This document shows, in pieces, positions 33,306 to 45,270 of a DNA stretch of 64,000 nucleotides. The translations under genes and the position numbers were made by a program. The DNA is from Dipteris shenzhenensis. Taxonomy: Eukaryota; Polypodiophyta; Polypodiopsida; Gleicheniales. The DNA is taken from assembly GCA_047967505.1 (NCBI GenBank), contig CM106539.1; one strand, written 5' to 3'. Below the pieces are notes generated by a model, which worked only from the letters and a program-made list of their open reading frames with translations, made no database searches and had not been told where the DNA came from. Position 1 is the stretch's first letter. Every line of letters starts with the position of its first letter.

Positions 33306-34392
33306 GGCATTGTGTTGAGTTCTACTTTGGTATTCCAAGCAAGTGTCTCCAAGTGTCCTTTCTTCCTTGCACTCCATGTCCAAAAGCATGTCCTAACCTT
33401 GCAACTCCTCCTCCCGTCTCCTCCAACCTTGTTGCAACCCATCCTCTCCCTCTCCTTCTCCCTCCTCCTCCTCTTCCCTTCTCCACCTCCCTTCTCAACC
33501 TTCTCCTTCCTCCTCCTCCACCCTCTCCTCCTCCCTTCTCCTCCCTCCTCCTCCTCCCTTCTCCACCCTCTCCTCCTCCCTTCTCCTCTTACACCTTCTT
33601 CCTCTCCCACTCCTATGCTCCCCCTAAACCCTTAGTCCCTTAACCCTTGATCTCCATGATCTACGAGGGAGACGAGTTCTCTGCCATATATTGTACCTTG
33701 AACCTTGGATCCTCCTTTTGAACCCTGAACCTCTTCTAAACCTTAGAACCTCCTTCTAAATCTTGAAACCTCCTTTTGAACCCTGAACCTCCCTCTAGTC
33801 CTTAAACTCCTCCTAAATCCTTCAACCCCCAATCAAGGCAAAAGCCTTCATTACCCCAATCATAATGATGCATGTTCCTTTCACACATGCTTGCACTATG
33901 TTTTATTAACACACTTAAGCCTATGTCTCTCATTGGAATACAACCCGAGATCCTGAGCTACACTTATATGAAAAATGATGACACCGATATCTCTGTAGGT
34001 GGCAAAAAACCTCGAAATCCTACATACTGAGAATACCCTACTCTTCTTGCAGAAGTTGTGGGAAAGAGCCAACATTTGGCAACATTGTCGGGGAGACAAG
34101 CATCTCAACTAACAAGTAAACATATGCAAGTTTGTGTAAAAAACAAACTACCATGAACTTTCATGAACATAGCACTCAAGGGCAAAGAGAGTAATTTTTT
34201 TTCCCGAACTTTGGCCAAACATATCAACCCCAAGCATCAACCTTGGGTTACTACCTTAACAAATTTTCTTTATTTCTTAAAAAGAAGCCACTTGAAGAAA
34301 AAAATAGACTATGTAATGGACACTAATGCATAGAGCTTGTAGTTTTGAACATTTCCAAGCTAAACATGATAAGTTGTGGCCCGGGAAGAGTT

Positions 34393-34413
34393 TAGGGTTA
34401 GACCCTAACCCTA
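34393..34413. repeat. telomere-like palindrome
   Basis: TAGGGTTAG and CTAACCCTA face each other across three bases, a head-to-head arrangement of six-base telomere-like units. Confidence 0.85.
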
Positions 34414-35226
34414 CACCCATTCCTATAAAAACCCCCTCCACACATGTACACAAGGCGATGCAAAAACATAAGTATCTCTAGTTGCTTGTCCTCAGGTGTT
34501 GAGCTCTTCATATCATGTACTATGTCCAAATATTTATCCAAGAAGTGTAGCTAGCAGCAAGCTCTAACATATTTCATTGCCTCTCTGGCTGTCCTGGATG
34601 TGTATGGTGAGAACATCAATGTCTAGCTAGATCAATGTGCTCTACCAATTCGTATGCTTGCTCCATCATCTGAGACTAATAAGTCTCCTTGTCTATGTAC
34701 TGTCTCCATGCCTTATCATCTCTTGGCATGACAATCTCCATCTGCAGTGCTACATTGCCAATGCACATGCAACAACTCTTTTCTCTTACCATTAGAAAAA
34801 CCATTATTCAATTATTCCGTGGTGGTTGTAGTGTCGATTACAATAAATAATACACATTTCATTAATTTTGACTGTGCAATGTCCAAAATCATTTTTGTAA
34901 GTACCTTTGAAAGTGTACTCTCCAAAATCATTTGTACATATTTTAGAGTAATTTAAGATGTATTTTAGAACCATCCACTCTTAAAGAAATAAATTAAAAC
35001 AAGAAAGTAAGATAATTTTGTAAGTTTCTGGAAGCACAGAAAATGAAATTTGTAAAATTTAACATAACATGTTATATAGACTAAGACCTAACTTTTTCTT
35101 AACTTATTAACAATTTAAATTAATAAAAATAATTTAAATGCATATATATATATGTATGCATGTATGTATGACCCATGCATGACATTAATTTACCATAAGA
35201 CTCCTCTAAAATATTCAAGATATCAT

Positions 35227-35394
35227 AACGGTATTGATAAACACCTTTTGAGAGTTTCAAAACTCTAAAATCTAGCAGATATGGCATCATAAGATATTGC
35301 ACATGCATGCATGCCTTTGGTTCAACGGTATTGATAAACACCTTTTGAGAGTTTCAAAACTCTAAAATCTAGAAGATATGGCATCACAAGATAC
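35227..35394. repeat. 97-bp-offset direct repeat
   Basis: About 71 bp starting AACGGTATTGATAAACACC occurs at 35227 and 35324 with two or three differences, separated by ~26 bp containing CATGCATGCATG. Confidence 0.9.
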
Positions 35395-35574
35395 CTACTC
35401 CCAGCCTCATCGGTGAGTTATTTCGAGCTCTTCTCGCAACGATAACCTAGCCATCCATCCACCATCCATTTGCCCTCAACAATCCTGTTACATCGAGAAA
35501 GACTTGGGAGAGCATTATAGGCAACCATCTCCTCCTCCCTTTGAATTTCCGTCAAAGTTTTCAGTCTGTCAAGT

Positions 35575-36030
35575 TTCCACCCCCCTCCCACCTCCCCCCT
35601 CCACTAAACCCCAATCCCTCCCCCTCCCCCGACGCCCCTCCATCTCCACCACTCCCACCTCCACCTCCACCTCCACCACCACCCCCAAAACCCCCCGCCC
35701 TCTACCCCCCCCTTTCCACCCCCCCCCCCCCCCGCCCCCCCCGCCCCCCCCAGCCCCCCCTCTCCACCATGCCCCCAACCCCCTCCCCCACCATCCCCCC
35801 CCTCCCCGTCCCCTCCCTCCTTCTCCACCCCCCACCCTCCCTCTCCATTCCCCCCCCCCTCCCCTCCCTCCTTCTCCACCCCCCACCCTCCCTCTCCATC
35901 CCCCCCTCCCTCTCCATCCCCCCCCCTCTCCACCCCCCCTCCCCTCAACCCCCCCCCACCCCTCCCATCTGCCACCCCCCCCTCTACCCCTCCCCGTACC
36001 CAACCCCCCCTCTCTCACCCCCTCCGCCTT
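35575..36030. repeat. C-rich low-complexity tract
   Basis: Runs of C up to about 15 with CTCCA/CCCTCC variants, including a ~60-bp unit repeated near 35815-35905. The long proline-rich (plus) and glycine-rich (minus) frames across it are compositional, not genes. Such tracts can form i-motif/G-quadruplex structures. Confidence 0.85.
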
Positions 36031-36039
36031 CCCCTTCTA

Positions 36040-36360
36040 CTCCTAAGGGCTCTAAGGGCCCTTAGGCCCTACAAACTGACTGCTCGCAATGGCGACACGC
36101 GTCCATGCCCTCGGATCCCACCCTTGACTCTAGGCTGCCGTAGCTAACCCACGCTTGCCTCCAACCACCTCTACTCCCATGCCCCCTCCCTTCACTCGCC
36201 CCCTTCTCCCCCTCTCCACACACCCTTCCACACCCACACCCCCATCCCCATCCTCCTCCACCCCCACCCTTCCACACCCCCATCCCCTCCTCCTCCACCC
36301 CCACCCTCTCGATGGCCGCTGTCATCGCCCCTCCCCCCCTCTTCAAAAGAAAAAAGGAAA
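36040..36360. other. C-rich intervening sequence, no gene
   Basis: CCACACCCCCATCCCC-type repeats and an A-rich stretch (36347-36370). Nothing coding. Confidence 0.5.
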
Positions 36361-36372
36361 AAAGAAAAAAGG

Positions 36373-36515
36373 ACCTAACCCTAACCCTTACCAACAGACT
36401 AACCTAGGTTAGGTTAGGTCAAGCCAGGTTAGGTTAAGGTTAATATAGTCTAGTTAGGTTAAACTAAACTAGGTTGGGGTAGTTAGGTTCTAGTTAAGTT
36501 AGACTAACTATACTC
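36373..36515. repeat. degenerate telomere-like repeats, head to head
   Basis: CCTAACCCTAACCC on the left meets GGTTAGGTTAGG on the right through the perfect palindrome CTAACCTAGGTTAG (36399-36412), then decays into AGGTTA/TAGTTA variants. Confidence 0.75.
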
Positions 36516-37195
36516 CAGTTAGCCAGGTTCTGAGGCCTTTTAGCACCTACAATTATATCCGTAGTATCGTTTGTAGTATAAGTATAGCTTAAGACCTTGG
36601 GTCGTATTTTGGTGAGAGACGTAGGCTTAAGTGTGGTAAGCAAACATAGTGCAAGCATGTGTGAAAGGAACGTGCATAATCATGATTGGGGTAATGAAGG
36701 CTTTCGATGGGGGTTAAGGGCTAGAGGGAGGTTCAGGTTTAGAAGGAGGTTCCAAGGTTTAAAAGGAGGTTCCAGGTTTTAGAAGAGGTTCAGGGTTCGG
36801 AAGGAGGGTCTAAGGTTCAGGGTAGAGTATATGGCAGAGGACTCGTCTCCATCATAGATCGTGGAGGTCAAGGGTTGAGGGACTAAGGGTTTAGGGGGAG
36901 CATAGGAGTGGGAGAGGAAGAAGGTGTAAGAGGAGAAGGGAGGAGAAGAGGGTGGAGAAGGGAGGAGGACAAGGGAGGAGGAGGAGGGAGGAGAAGGGAG
37001 GAGGAGGAGGAGAAGGAGGAGGAGGAGGAGGAGGAGGAGGAGGAGGAGGGAAGAGGGGAGGGAGAGGATGGGTTGCAAGGTTGGAGGAGAGGGGAGGAGG
37101 AGTTTCAAGGTTAGGACATGCTTTTGGACGTGGAGTGCAAAGAAGCATGGACACTTGGAGACAATTGCTTGGAATACCAAAGTAGAACTCAACAC

Positions 37196-37530
37196 TTACC
37201 CCCCTCCCCAACACCCCCCCCTTGCACACATGTTGCGTACCCCCCCTCCCTTGCGCCCATGTCATTCACCCCCCCCATCGCCCCCTACTCTCCCCTACAC
37301 CCCCCCCCTGTGTGCAAGTCGCGTACCCCCCTCCACACCCCATGCCCCCCCCCCCCCCCCCCCTCCGTCCCTCTCCTACACCCCCCATGCCCCCTCCTCA
37401 AACCCCCCCCTTGCGTGCATGTCGTGTACCCCCCCTTCCATACCCCATGCCCCCCCTTGCGCGCATGTCACGTACCCCCCACCCCCCTCCCACACCCCAT
37501 TCCCCCCCGCCCCCCCCCCCCCCCCCTCTT
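37196..37530. repeat. C-rich minisatellite
   Basis: At least five copies of a degenerate unit CTTGCGYRCATGTCRYGTAC followed by poly-C, near 37221, 37250, 37308, 37410 and 37457. Spacing varies with C-run length. Apparent proline-rich frames are artefacts. Confidence 0.85.
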
Positions 37531-37539
37531 TCGAAAGGG

Positions 37540-38940
37540 ACTCTGGGCTCTCTACAACCAACCTGAGTCGACGGGAAACCCCATCGACTAGCATGATCGA
37601 GGCTGTTGTACCCGACGAAAACTCCAACATTATTCCAAAAGCTTGCCCAATGGAAGGAAGGATGGCCTTGTACTCTGTCTCTCGATAAGCAGAGTGTCAC
37701 ATGAAAGCGGGGCACATGTTGTATCCATGGTACCAAGGGAAAAGATACACCAAGTGCGGGTTGAGCAAAATCGGAGTCTCCTCCACAAGTGCCCGGGTGG
37801 CATCAAGAGATCTCATTTGGAGAAGGAAAATGTGTGAATATGGTTCCCTTCTAGCACTAAGATTGCTTGAAACCAATCCCGTATCTGGCCCCTTGAGGGC
37901 ATGAGATCAACAATCCTACCTACGATGGCTCTATCTCTTAAAGATAGAATTGCTGACTAGCTTCACTCTTTTCTTGTCCTATGGAGAGAGTATGAACTTG
38001 TAAGATGTAAAAGTAGCCAACAAGTGCTTACTATCAAGTTTGAGTAGAGCCAGACATAAGTAGAACAGAGAGACGACACACAAAGAGCAGGATTGAAGCT
38101 ATTAACAAAGTCAGAGAGCATAGTGTACAAGGCAAAGGTTGGGGGTTAAAGAAAGCACAGTCTGAATGAGCACTTGACTAAGCATGCTTTGTGGACGTTA
38201 GTGTCTTGGCTCCATTTCAGATATGTGTCGAGGACCTTAATCTCACTTTGGATTGCAAACATTGAGATAGATTGCATTCCATAAAAGCCAGTCCAAGAGC
38301 ATTTCGTTAATTGTGTTCAAGAGAGAAGGGTAGTCATTACCTACCATCATTGATGGAGACCAAGTAAGACGCTTTTGCCCTCTCTTATGTGCATCATTTA
38401 CGGTCTTCTTTTGCAAAATTTGGCATAGTACACGTGAGTATCATGTGGAAGAAATTGCCATTTGGGATAGCCCTTGCTTGCAGGAATTTACTTGAAAAAT
38501 CAAGAAATATTATATTGGTGCAGAAAAGTGGTTGATAGTAGAAATCATATGCCCGATTGGTGAAGCGCGAATGCATTTGCGCACTTGAAAAAGGCTTTCG
38601 CCAGTAAGTTGGAGTTGGAGCATGCATTTGAGGGTGTTTATGCTCAAAGTTAGATGCATATGATGCCCAAAGGGTGGGATAAATTTTAAGATTGGTGAGC
38701 CATTGCAAGAGCACATTTGGAAGGCAAATTTTGGCCATTTGATGCCAAAATACGCTCATTTACAGAAAGTGGCAAATGCAATAAGTGCATTGATACATGC
38801 ATGAATTTATGCTCAAAACTGGACTATTGGTGCTCAATTTTGATGTTCTTGGATGCCTAAAAGTTAAGCAAGTGTGAACTTTTAAAAAGATGGCTACTTG
38901 CTTTTTTCTGAAGATCAACTCTCACAGTGACCCTTGGTCT
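37540..38940. other. no gene recognised
   Basis: Ordinary-composition DNA with a minus-strand coding-like stretch at about 37560-37730 (CLSRDRVQGHPSFHW) and one at 38394-38759. Neither has a motif I can name. They may be transposon 5' sequence. Confidence 0.35.
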
Positions 38941-38955
38941 GGCAAGAGGGGCTCA

Positions 38956-40300
38956 AATGGCAGCACCTTCGACTCGCAATACTGTTAAAGTTGTGCTCTC
39001 TGGAGGATAAGCAACAAGTTCAAAGTGCAGTGGAGGCTCTTCAGGATAGGGCCCTGATAGGCCGGATTGTTGGGCTCACCCAATTGAGGTGATAGATTCG
39101 GGATTGGCTTCAGGCGAGTTTAGCCCTAGGAGATGACCACATCCAAGAGGTCACAATCTAAGGGAGAGAGGTCTTCCTTCTCCAACTGACCTCTCTAGAG
39201 ACCACTTTGTCACTTGTGGAGCAGAGCCCTATCTTTCTTGGTCCTCATTTGGTCTTCCTCTTTCCTTGGTACCATGGCTTCACAATGGCAGACATGGACA
39301 CGACTCATCACATACCTCGCTTCCCAATGATGCTCCGCTTCTCGGGGCTCTCAAAGGAGTTTAGATCCATTCTCTAGTCTATCGGAGGATGTTTTGGTAT
39401 GGTGCTGGAGTCTCCTACTCCCTCAGCAGCCACAGTGGTCGCACATGATGGGGTCCCCAAGCTCAGAGTGATTGTGGACACCCTCGAGATGCTTCCTGAG
39501 GAGATCCTTCAGAGACCTTGGATGGAGGCGAACTTTGTCAGAGAGTTGAGGTCTCTGGGCTTCCAAGCCAGTGCCTCCGATGCAGACAAATGGGACACTT
39601 AGCTCGGGATTGCATGAGAGGCCAGGGTAGCGATCCTCCTCAGCCTAGGCAGGAGTAGGGGGCTACCCCTCAGCCAATGTAGGTGCAGAGGGCTCCCTAG
39701 CATCGGGCCAAGCAGTCAAATCATCAGCAGCACTTGCAAACACCTTGGGTCGAGCCCTCTCTCAGGGGACTTGGACCAAGGTTGAATACAAGAAGCCCAG
39801 CAAGGTAGCCCTCAAGTGTCGCAGGTATTGGGCTAGGGTCAGAGAGCACGAGAGAGCCCAATTGGCGATCCCCCTAGCCTCAGGAGAAGCTAGCAGAGGT
39901 TGCCCCGATGGAGCAGGGGGAGGAGACCTTCAACAATCTCTCAACTAAGCCGCAAGCGCTAGCAGAGCAGAGCATCGAGGTCCCTTTGCAGCAGGAGCTT
40001 GGAGCCACCGCTGAGTAGGTCTCGATGGACCCTCCACCCCCCTCCTTAGTCCTCCCCACCCCCGCCTACGCCCCCCCCCCTCCTCACTCCCCCCTCCCCT
40101 CGCCCCCTCCCTCTGAACCTACAATCACCCATACCACCCGTCCCCCTCCTCCTCCTTGCTCCCCTCCCCTCCCTGCCTCCAAGACTCTAGCCCCCTCTGC
40201 CCCCTTCGTTACCTGTCCCCCTTCTCTCTCCAACCCGTGCCTTTAGGCAAGGGGGTGCCAGAGTCCTCTCGCTTGCAATAGGCCTCGGGCCCCTCTTCCC
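38956..40300 (+). pseudogene. plant L1 ORF1 (DUF4283-like domain + CCHC knuckle)
   Basis: Starts near an ATG at ~38957 (MAAPSTRNTVKVVLSG). A DUF4283-like region follows (IFLGPHLVFLFPWYHGF at ~39230-39280), then VPKLRVIVDTLEMLPEEI and the zinc knuckle CLRCRQMGHLARDC (~39573-39615), the C-x2-C-x4-H-x4-C ligands of plant L1 ORF1. After the knuckle come a Gln-rich part and a Pro-rich tail (to ~40250). Stops and at least two frame changes break it. This protein would bind element RNA. GC content is visibly higher than in neighbouring DNA. Confidence 0.75.
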
Positions 40301-40980
40301 AAGCGCAGCATAGTCCGAGTGCGTCCTCCACACAGCAGAGCTGAGGCGGTCCATTTTCGTAGCTTCCAGGTCCCAAGCCTCGTCTAGGACAGCCTCTACC
40401 TTCGCAGCTAGGACCGTGGAACTATCTTGAGATCCCTAACAGATACCCGATGGCTCTAGGGGTATCTATCCTGATTTTGCAACCTCGAGGAGACTCTATA
40501 GGAGTGTTTGGCTCCCTTTACTGGGGGTTTCTCTTCGCGATGTCTGGAGAGGAGCAGTGGACTCCCACGCTGTTCAACCTTGTGATGCAGCAGCATATGT
40601 TTAACATGATGGAGGAGTGGCTTGGCCCCTACGAGAGGGAGATGTGGGTCACCCATGGTCACACTGTCACTTTTCAGCTTGGCTTCTCAGCGGACTGTCG
40701 GGAGCTAGGTGTTGCAGTCTCTAGGCTTTGCCTGGGACCCGAGGTTTAGCTGAAGTAGGCCTCGTAGTAGACTCTACAGCTTTGTGCAGATAGATTAGGG
40801 GTTGATTCCTCATTTCTGAGGCAGTGGGCCACCAAGGTAGGCATCGAGCCAGTTATGCCCCTGGGGCGACCCCGTATTGACACATATTCTCTCCATCTAA
40901 ACCTGCAGCGAAGTCCCAGAGGTCTCAGGTTTCAGTATAGGCTCCCACTCATAGGCGAGCCCTGTTCTCCACTCCCTCAC

Positions 40981-43900
40981 CTTCCCATGAGTTGGACTAT
41001 GGCTTATTGGAACGTGCGCGGGCTCCACGACTGCGCACGTCAACACCCGCAACATCTATTACTTCGACAGGAGTTGCAAAGGGCAGTGGTTGGGTGGACA
41101 TTGGACTTCCTCTTGATCCAAGAGCATATGTTTTCAGCCGTAGATGTTCGACGTAGACGGCACCTCCTTCTAGGGAGAGGCCTTGAGGTATGGTCCCCCG
41201 CGGTTGGTAGAAGTGGGGGCGTCTGCATTTCGGTGTCCCAGTCCGTTGGAGTGGATGTGTACGATCAGGGTGAGCTCATCCCAGGCAGAGCAGTATGGAT
41301 GGGGACTCCAGGTGTATGCCCAACTTGTAGACAGCAGCGACCCGCCTTTCGGAGGCAATTGACAGAGTCCCTCCTGAATGTGGACCTGTGGATTGTTGGA
41401 GGTGACTTCAACAATCTCGAGTTTGAGGAGAACAAGCGCGGGGGTGCTTCTTATTCCGGGATGCTGGCTTCGGAAAGAAAAACTTGGGAGCAGTTCGGAA
41501 AGAAGCACTTTCGGAAAGAAGCAGTTCATTTTCTCGATCTACGGTCGAGACCCCTGGAGTGAACCAGAGTTCTCTAGGTCTCGTGCTAGTCTTAGTTTCG
41601 CCTTTGGGCAGCGGCAACAGGATGGTCTACTTGAGAGACTAGACAGATTCTATGTCGGAGATTGGGCCATGCATAGGAGTGGAGCCACCGGTATTCTAGC
41701 AGGGACTACCCTCTCGGACTATTGCCCTATCATTCTTCATCTAGAGCAGCCCTGTCGTGGCCTACCGCAGAGAGGGGTTCGCATTCTAGATGCTTTGCTC
41801 CTGGAGGAGGTATAGCAAAGTATTATAGCTATTTGGTAGTAGCATGAGTCCCCCCCGTAGGGAGGGTGGGCCGTGTGGGCAGCTCAGGCGATTCAACGGA
41901 GCAGTGAGGAGCTTCGCACCCATGCTATGCACCGCCGTTATACTCTTCAGGAGAGAGAGGGCTTCCGGCGGAACTTGGCCTCCATTGGACGTCTTAAAGA
42001 GGAGGATTCAAAGTCGCAGTGGTTAGCAGACCGATATGAGTGCACTCGTTTGGAGCTTTAGGATACTAGTGTGAGATGGGTTGAGTACTCCTACCATTCC
42101 TTTAGATCTCAGTGGGTACAACAGGGTGATAGGATGTCCAGGCAGTTCTTTCAGGCCACTGGCCCTAGATCAACTGGCGCACAGTTGCAGAGTTTTTGAG
42201 ACTCTAGTGGGGCAGATGCACTCGGATCCATAGGAGCTCTTAAAGTTGACCTCGGATTTCTATCGACGCTTGTTCTAGGTCGAGGAGGGTCCCTGCAAGT
42301 TTTGGCAGCCCGAGATTCAGTTTGGGCGCATGTTCCGGAGGTGGTCTCCTGGAATGTGAGGAGCTAGTTAGATGCACCTTTTTTGGATGCAAAGCTTTGG
42401 GAGTTCCTTCGGGCTCTTCCATCCTAGAAGAGCCCTGGGGAGGATGGGTTGTCCCCGGCTTTCTTTAGGTGCTTCTGGGAGTGCATTCATACCCCTCTCC
42501 GCTTGGCTTTTCAGGAGATCTTCGACTCGAGCTCTCTCCCTTCGACCCTGAGTCGTGGCTGGATATGCTTGATCCCGGGGGGGGGGGGGGGGGTTGCTCG
42601 GACCTGAGATAGTGGAGACCGATCACTCTGCTGAACACACAAGATCTTGGCCAAGGTCTTGAGCTTGCAGCTTCGCCCTCACCTAGTGGACATCATCCAT
42701 TACACGCAGACAGGTTTTGTCCAGGAGCGTAGCATCCTGGACAACATCTTTTCTTTCTCGGAGGCACTGGATTGGGCCAGAGAGGAGTCTCAGCCTCTCG
42801 CGATTTTGCTTTTGGATTTCGAGAAGGCTTATGACAGAGTGGAGTGGTCTTTCTTGGAGGGCACCGTGCAGAGGCTTGGCTTTTCAAATCGCTGGATCAG
42901 GGGTGTGTCAACCCTTTATGCGGTAGTTTGAGCCAGACATTTATTGGTGGCTACACAAGGGAGGCCTTTTCGCTTTCTTGCTCTGTTCGGCAGGGATGCC
43001 TCCTTGCCTCATTCTTATTCCTCTTTGTGGCCGAGCTCCTAGAGTATTTTTTGAGGTCTCAATCGACGGGACTCACGGGGATGAGGCTCCTGATTTGGCA
43101 ACAGGAGGAGATTTTGGACTCAGAGTTTGCAGATGACACAACCCTTTTTGTAGAGGGCTTTGCTTGGAGCTTGGATGCAACTAGGGAGGCCTGGGCAGTT
43201 TATTGTCTAGCCTAAGGCTTCAAGATCAATTGGACCAAATCAGTAGGCTTTATCCCAGCAAAAGAGGCGATACAAGAGATCCGTACTAGGCTTCCGATGG
43301 ATTTTGAGGGGGCAGACAACGAGATACCTTGGCTACCAGGTTGGCATTGATATTTCAGTAGAGCAGCAAATATCCCCGGTCCTAGAGATTGTTCGGCGCT
43401 AGCTTTTGTATTGGAGCTCGGTCCTAGAGAGTGTTCGACGCTAGCTTTTGTATTGGAGCTCGGACAAACTCTCTCATGTAGGAAGGGCCTTGGTGGCTAA
43501 CCAGGTTCTCCTTGCTACCGCCTGGTACATAGCCTCGTGCTGGTGTTTTCACAAGGGATGCATGGGACAGCTGAGGTGCTTGGTGCGCAATTTCCTCTGA
43601 GTAGGATTAGATGGCACATGTAACACCTGAGCTAGGGTAGCTTGGCAAACTGTGATCTTGCCCCAAGCCCAAGGAGGATCGGGCATCATTGATCCAGAGA
43701 TGCAAAGCAAAGCCTTGTTGGGCAAGTTGGTAGTGAGGGGCCTCACTCTAGGTACAGAGCCCTAGAAGCTGCTTCTGTAGCGCAATCTCCTTCGAAACAC
43801 CCCCCGCATGGGTGGTCAATGGCAGCAAACACACAGATGGCTATTCTCGAAGGCATCCCTTACAGGGAACTTCCTTGATGTAGAGTCTCCATAGTTTGGC

Positions 43901-45270
43901 AGCGATTGGTAGGGGGTCTTATCCGAGCTAGTCCTCAGCTTTCTAAGGAGTTTGCACGAGACAACCTCTGATTTGGCACTCGGAGGTGGATTTAGACCTC
44001 AGGTCAAGTCCTTCGGTTCGGGATCAGGATGGTCACATGTTGGGACACAGTACACATTGGTTGGGCACAGTGGGACAGCGGCCCAACTCGATCTTTTCAG
44101 GACATGGACGAGACTCTCGACTGACGCAGAGGTACGATTAGAGACCCTCTCGCATCCTCAGGGCGCTGGCCCGAGGATGGCAAAGATTGAGGTAGCTATC
44201 CCTGAGTCTTGGTGGGCGGGCCTTTAGAGTTTCACACCAGCACAGTGGTTGGGCCATTTCTCAAGGACAGGGGTACCTCTTCGGATTCAGCTATGCCCCC
44301 TCCCTCCCATTCTCAACCGAGCTTGATTCTTTAGTGTGGGTCCAGGTCGCCTCTTGTAGTCTCTGACAGATGGAGATCCGAAGATGTATGGAGCCTTGGA
44401 TCAGTTAAGGTGACAGAGGGTCAAGAGTAGTGGGCCGTTTGGGCAAGGAGTGGTTGATCAACAACTATTGCATCTCAGATCTAGATGCAGCTCGCTGGCT
44501 CTTATGGTTATGGGAGGGTCGTCCCCTCAATGAGGTAGTGGGACCCAAGCGAGTGGTTCTAGCCGTCCAGAGTGGGCCATGCAGAGAGTGGAGGAGGTGC
44601 TCTTCTTCTCTTATACTACACGCATAGGACATTGCATGCAGTTGGAGGCGATAGCCTGGGCTCCGTCGAGAGAGGCATTGGGCAGCGCAACAGGTACCTC
44701 GAGAGGTGAGATCCAAGTTTTGGACACGCTTTTGGTCCAATCTCCGACCGTGGGAGATCTACTTTTTCTCGATGATAGTGCATGGAGGTCTTCCTGTTGG
44801 CCCTTGGTTGGAGCAGATATGGGTGGATGACAGTCGCCATAGATGCACGATTGGGACCTTGGAGGCGATCCCCCACTGCCATTGGAGCTGCCCAACAGCA
44901 CCGAGGATATGGCAAGGAGTGCTTTCGATTGTGGCGAGGCTTCAGGGCACGCAGAGGGACTTCACATGGGGCATGGCTGCTTGGTTGTCAGAGGGTGTCC
45001 ATGCATTTCCTAGTGCATTCACAACATCGAGTTTCATGAGGCGACCCCTCCCACTAGTCATCGACCTCTTCCTTCGTCGGAGGACAGCGTGTGGGAGACA
45101 GTAGCCAACGTTACGGCATGGAACATCTGGGTTGCTCGTTGCAACTGGGTTAAGGGACGGCACCATGTTCCACCGTCGGCCACCTTGGTAGCCATCTAGC
45201 AGGACATCATCTTCACGCTTCGCGCCATCTGGGATCGAGGCTCTCCAGGTTCTCGAGCTACCGTCGCATG
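40981..45270 (+). pseudogene. LINE ORF2 (endonuclease, reverse transcriptase, C-terminal knuckle)
   Basis: Endonuclease: MAYWNVRGL at ~40998, LIQEHMF, RSGGVCISV, and VGGDFNNLE at ~41398, the metal-binding blocks of the EEP fold. RT: GEDGLSPAFFRCFWE (~42435), TGFVQERSILDNI (~42710), LLLDFEKAYDRVEWSFLEG with the first catalytic Asp (~42810), CSVRQGCLLASFLF (~42980) and FADDTTLFV (~43125-43150), the YADD box as FADD. C-terminus: a Cys/His block near 44840-44930 (HCHWSCP, RIWQGVL) and a final W-rich part to ~45270. Multiple stops (for example TAG at 41814 and 42929) and frameshifts inactivate it, but all key motifs are legible, so it is younger than the other LINEs here. Confidence 0.85.

Larger units (their letters stand above)
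33312..37195. mobile_element. large inverted repeat (~600-bp arms)
   Basis: 33312-33932 is complementary to 36613-37195. Shared landmarks: the outer ends (TTGAGTTCTACTTTGGTATT and complement), a long CCTCCT/GGAGGA tract, repeated AACCTCCTTTTGAACC-like units, and the inner end CTTAAGCCTATGTCTCTCA. The arms differ in tract lengths. The 2.7-kb spacer contains AT-rich DNA, a telomere-like palindrome and C-rich satellite. The left arm abuts a TATA-containing repeat and the right arm starts at nearly the position expected for the transcript start of that promoter. No transposase was seen. Confidence 0.7.

Noticed and set aside
33191-33643. Arg/Glu-rich minus-strand and Pro/Leu-rich plus-strand frames
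   Set aside because: They arise from the CCTCCT/GGAGGA tract in the inverted-repeat arm.
35504-36065. Long proline-rich (plus) and glycine-rich (minus) open frames
   Set aside because: They are produced by poly-C tracts in all frames, with no start context or domain.
37068-37688. 206-codon Pro-rich frame
   Set aside because: It runs through the inverted-repeat arm and C-rich minisatellite and is compositional.
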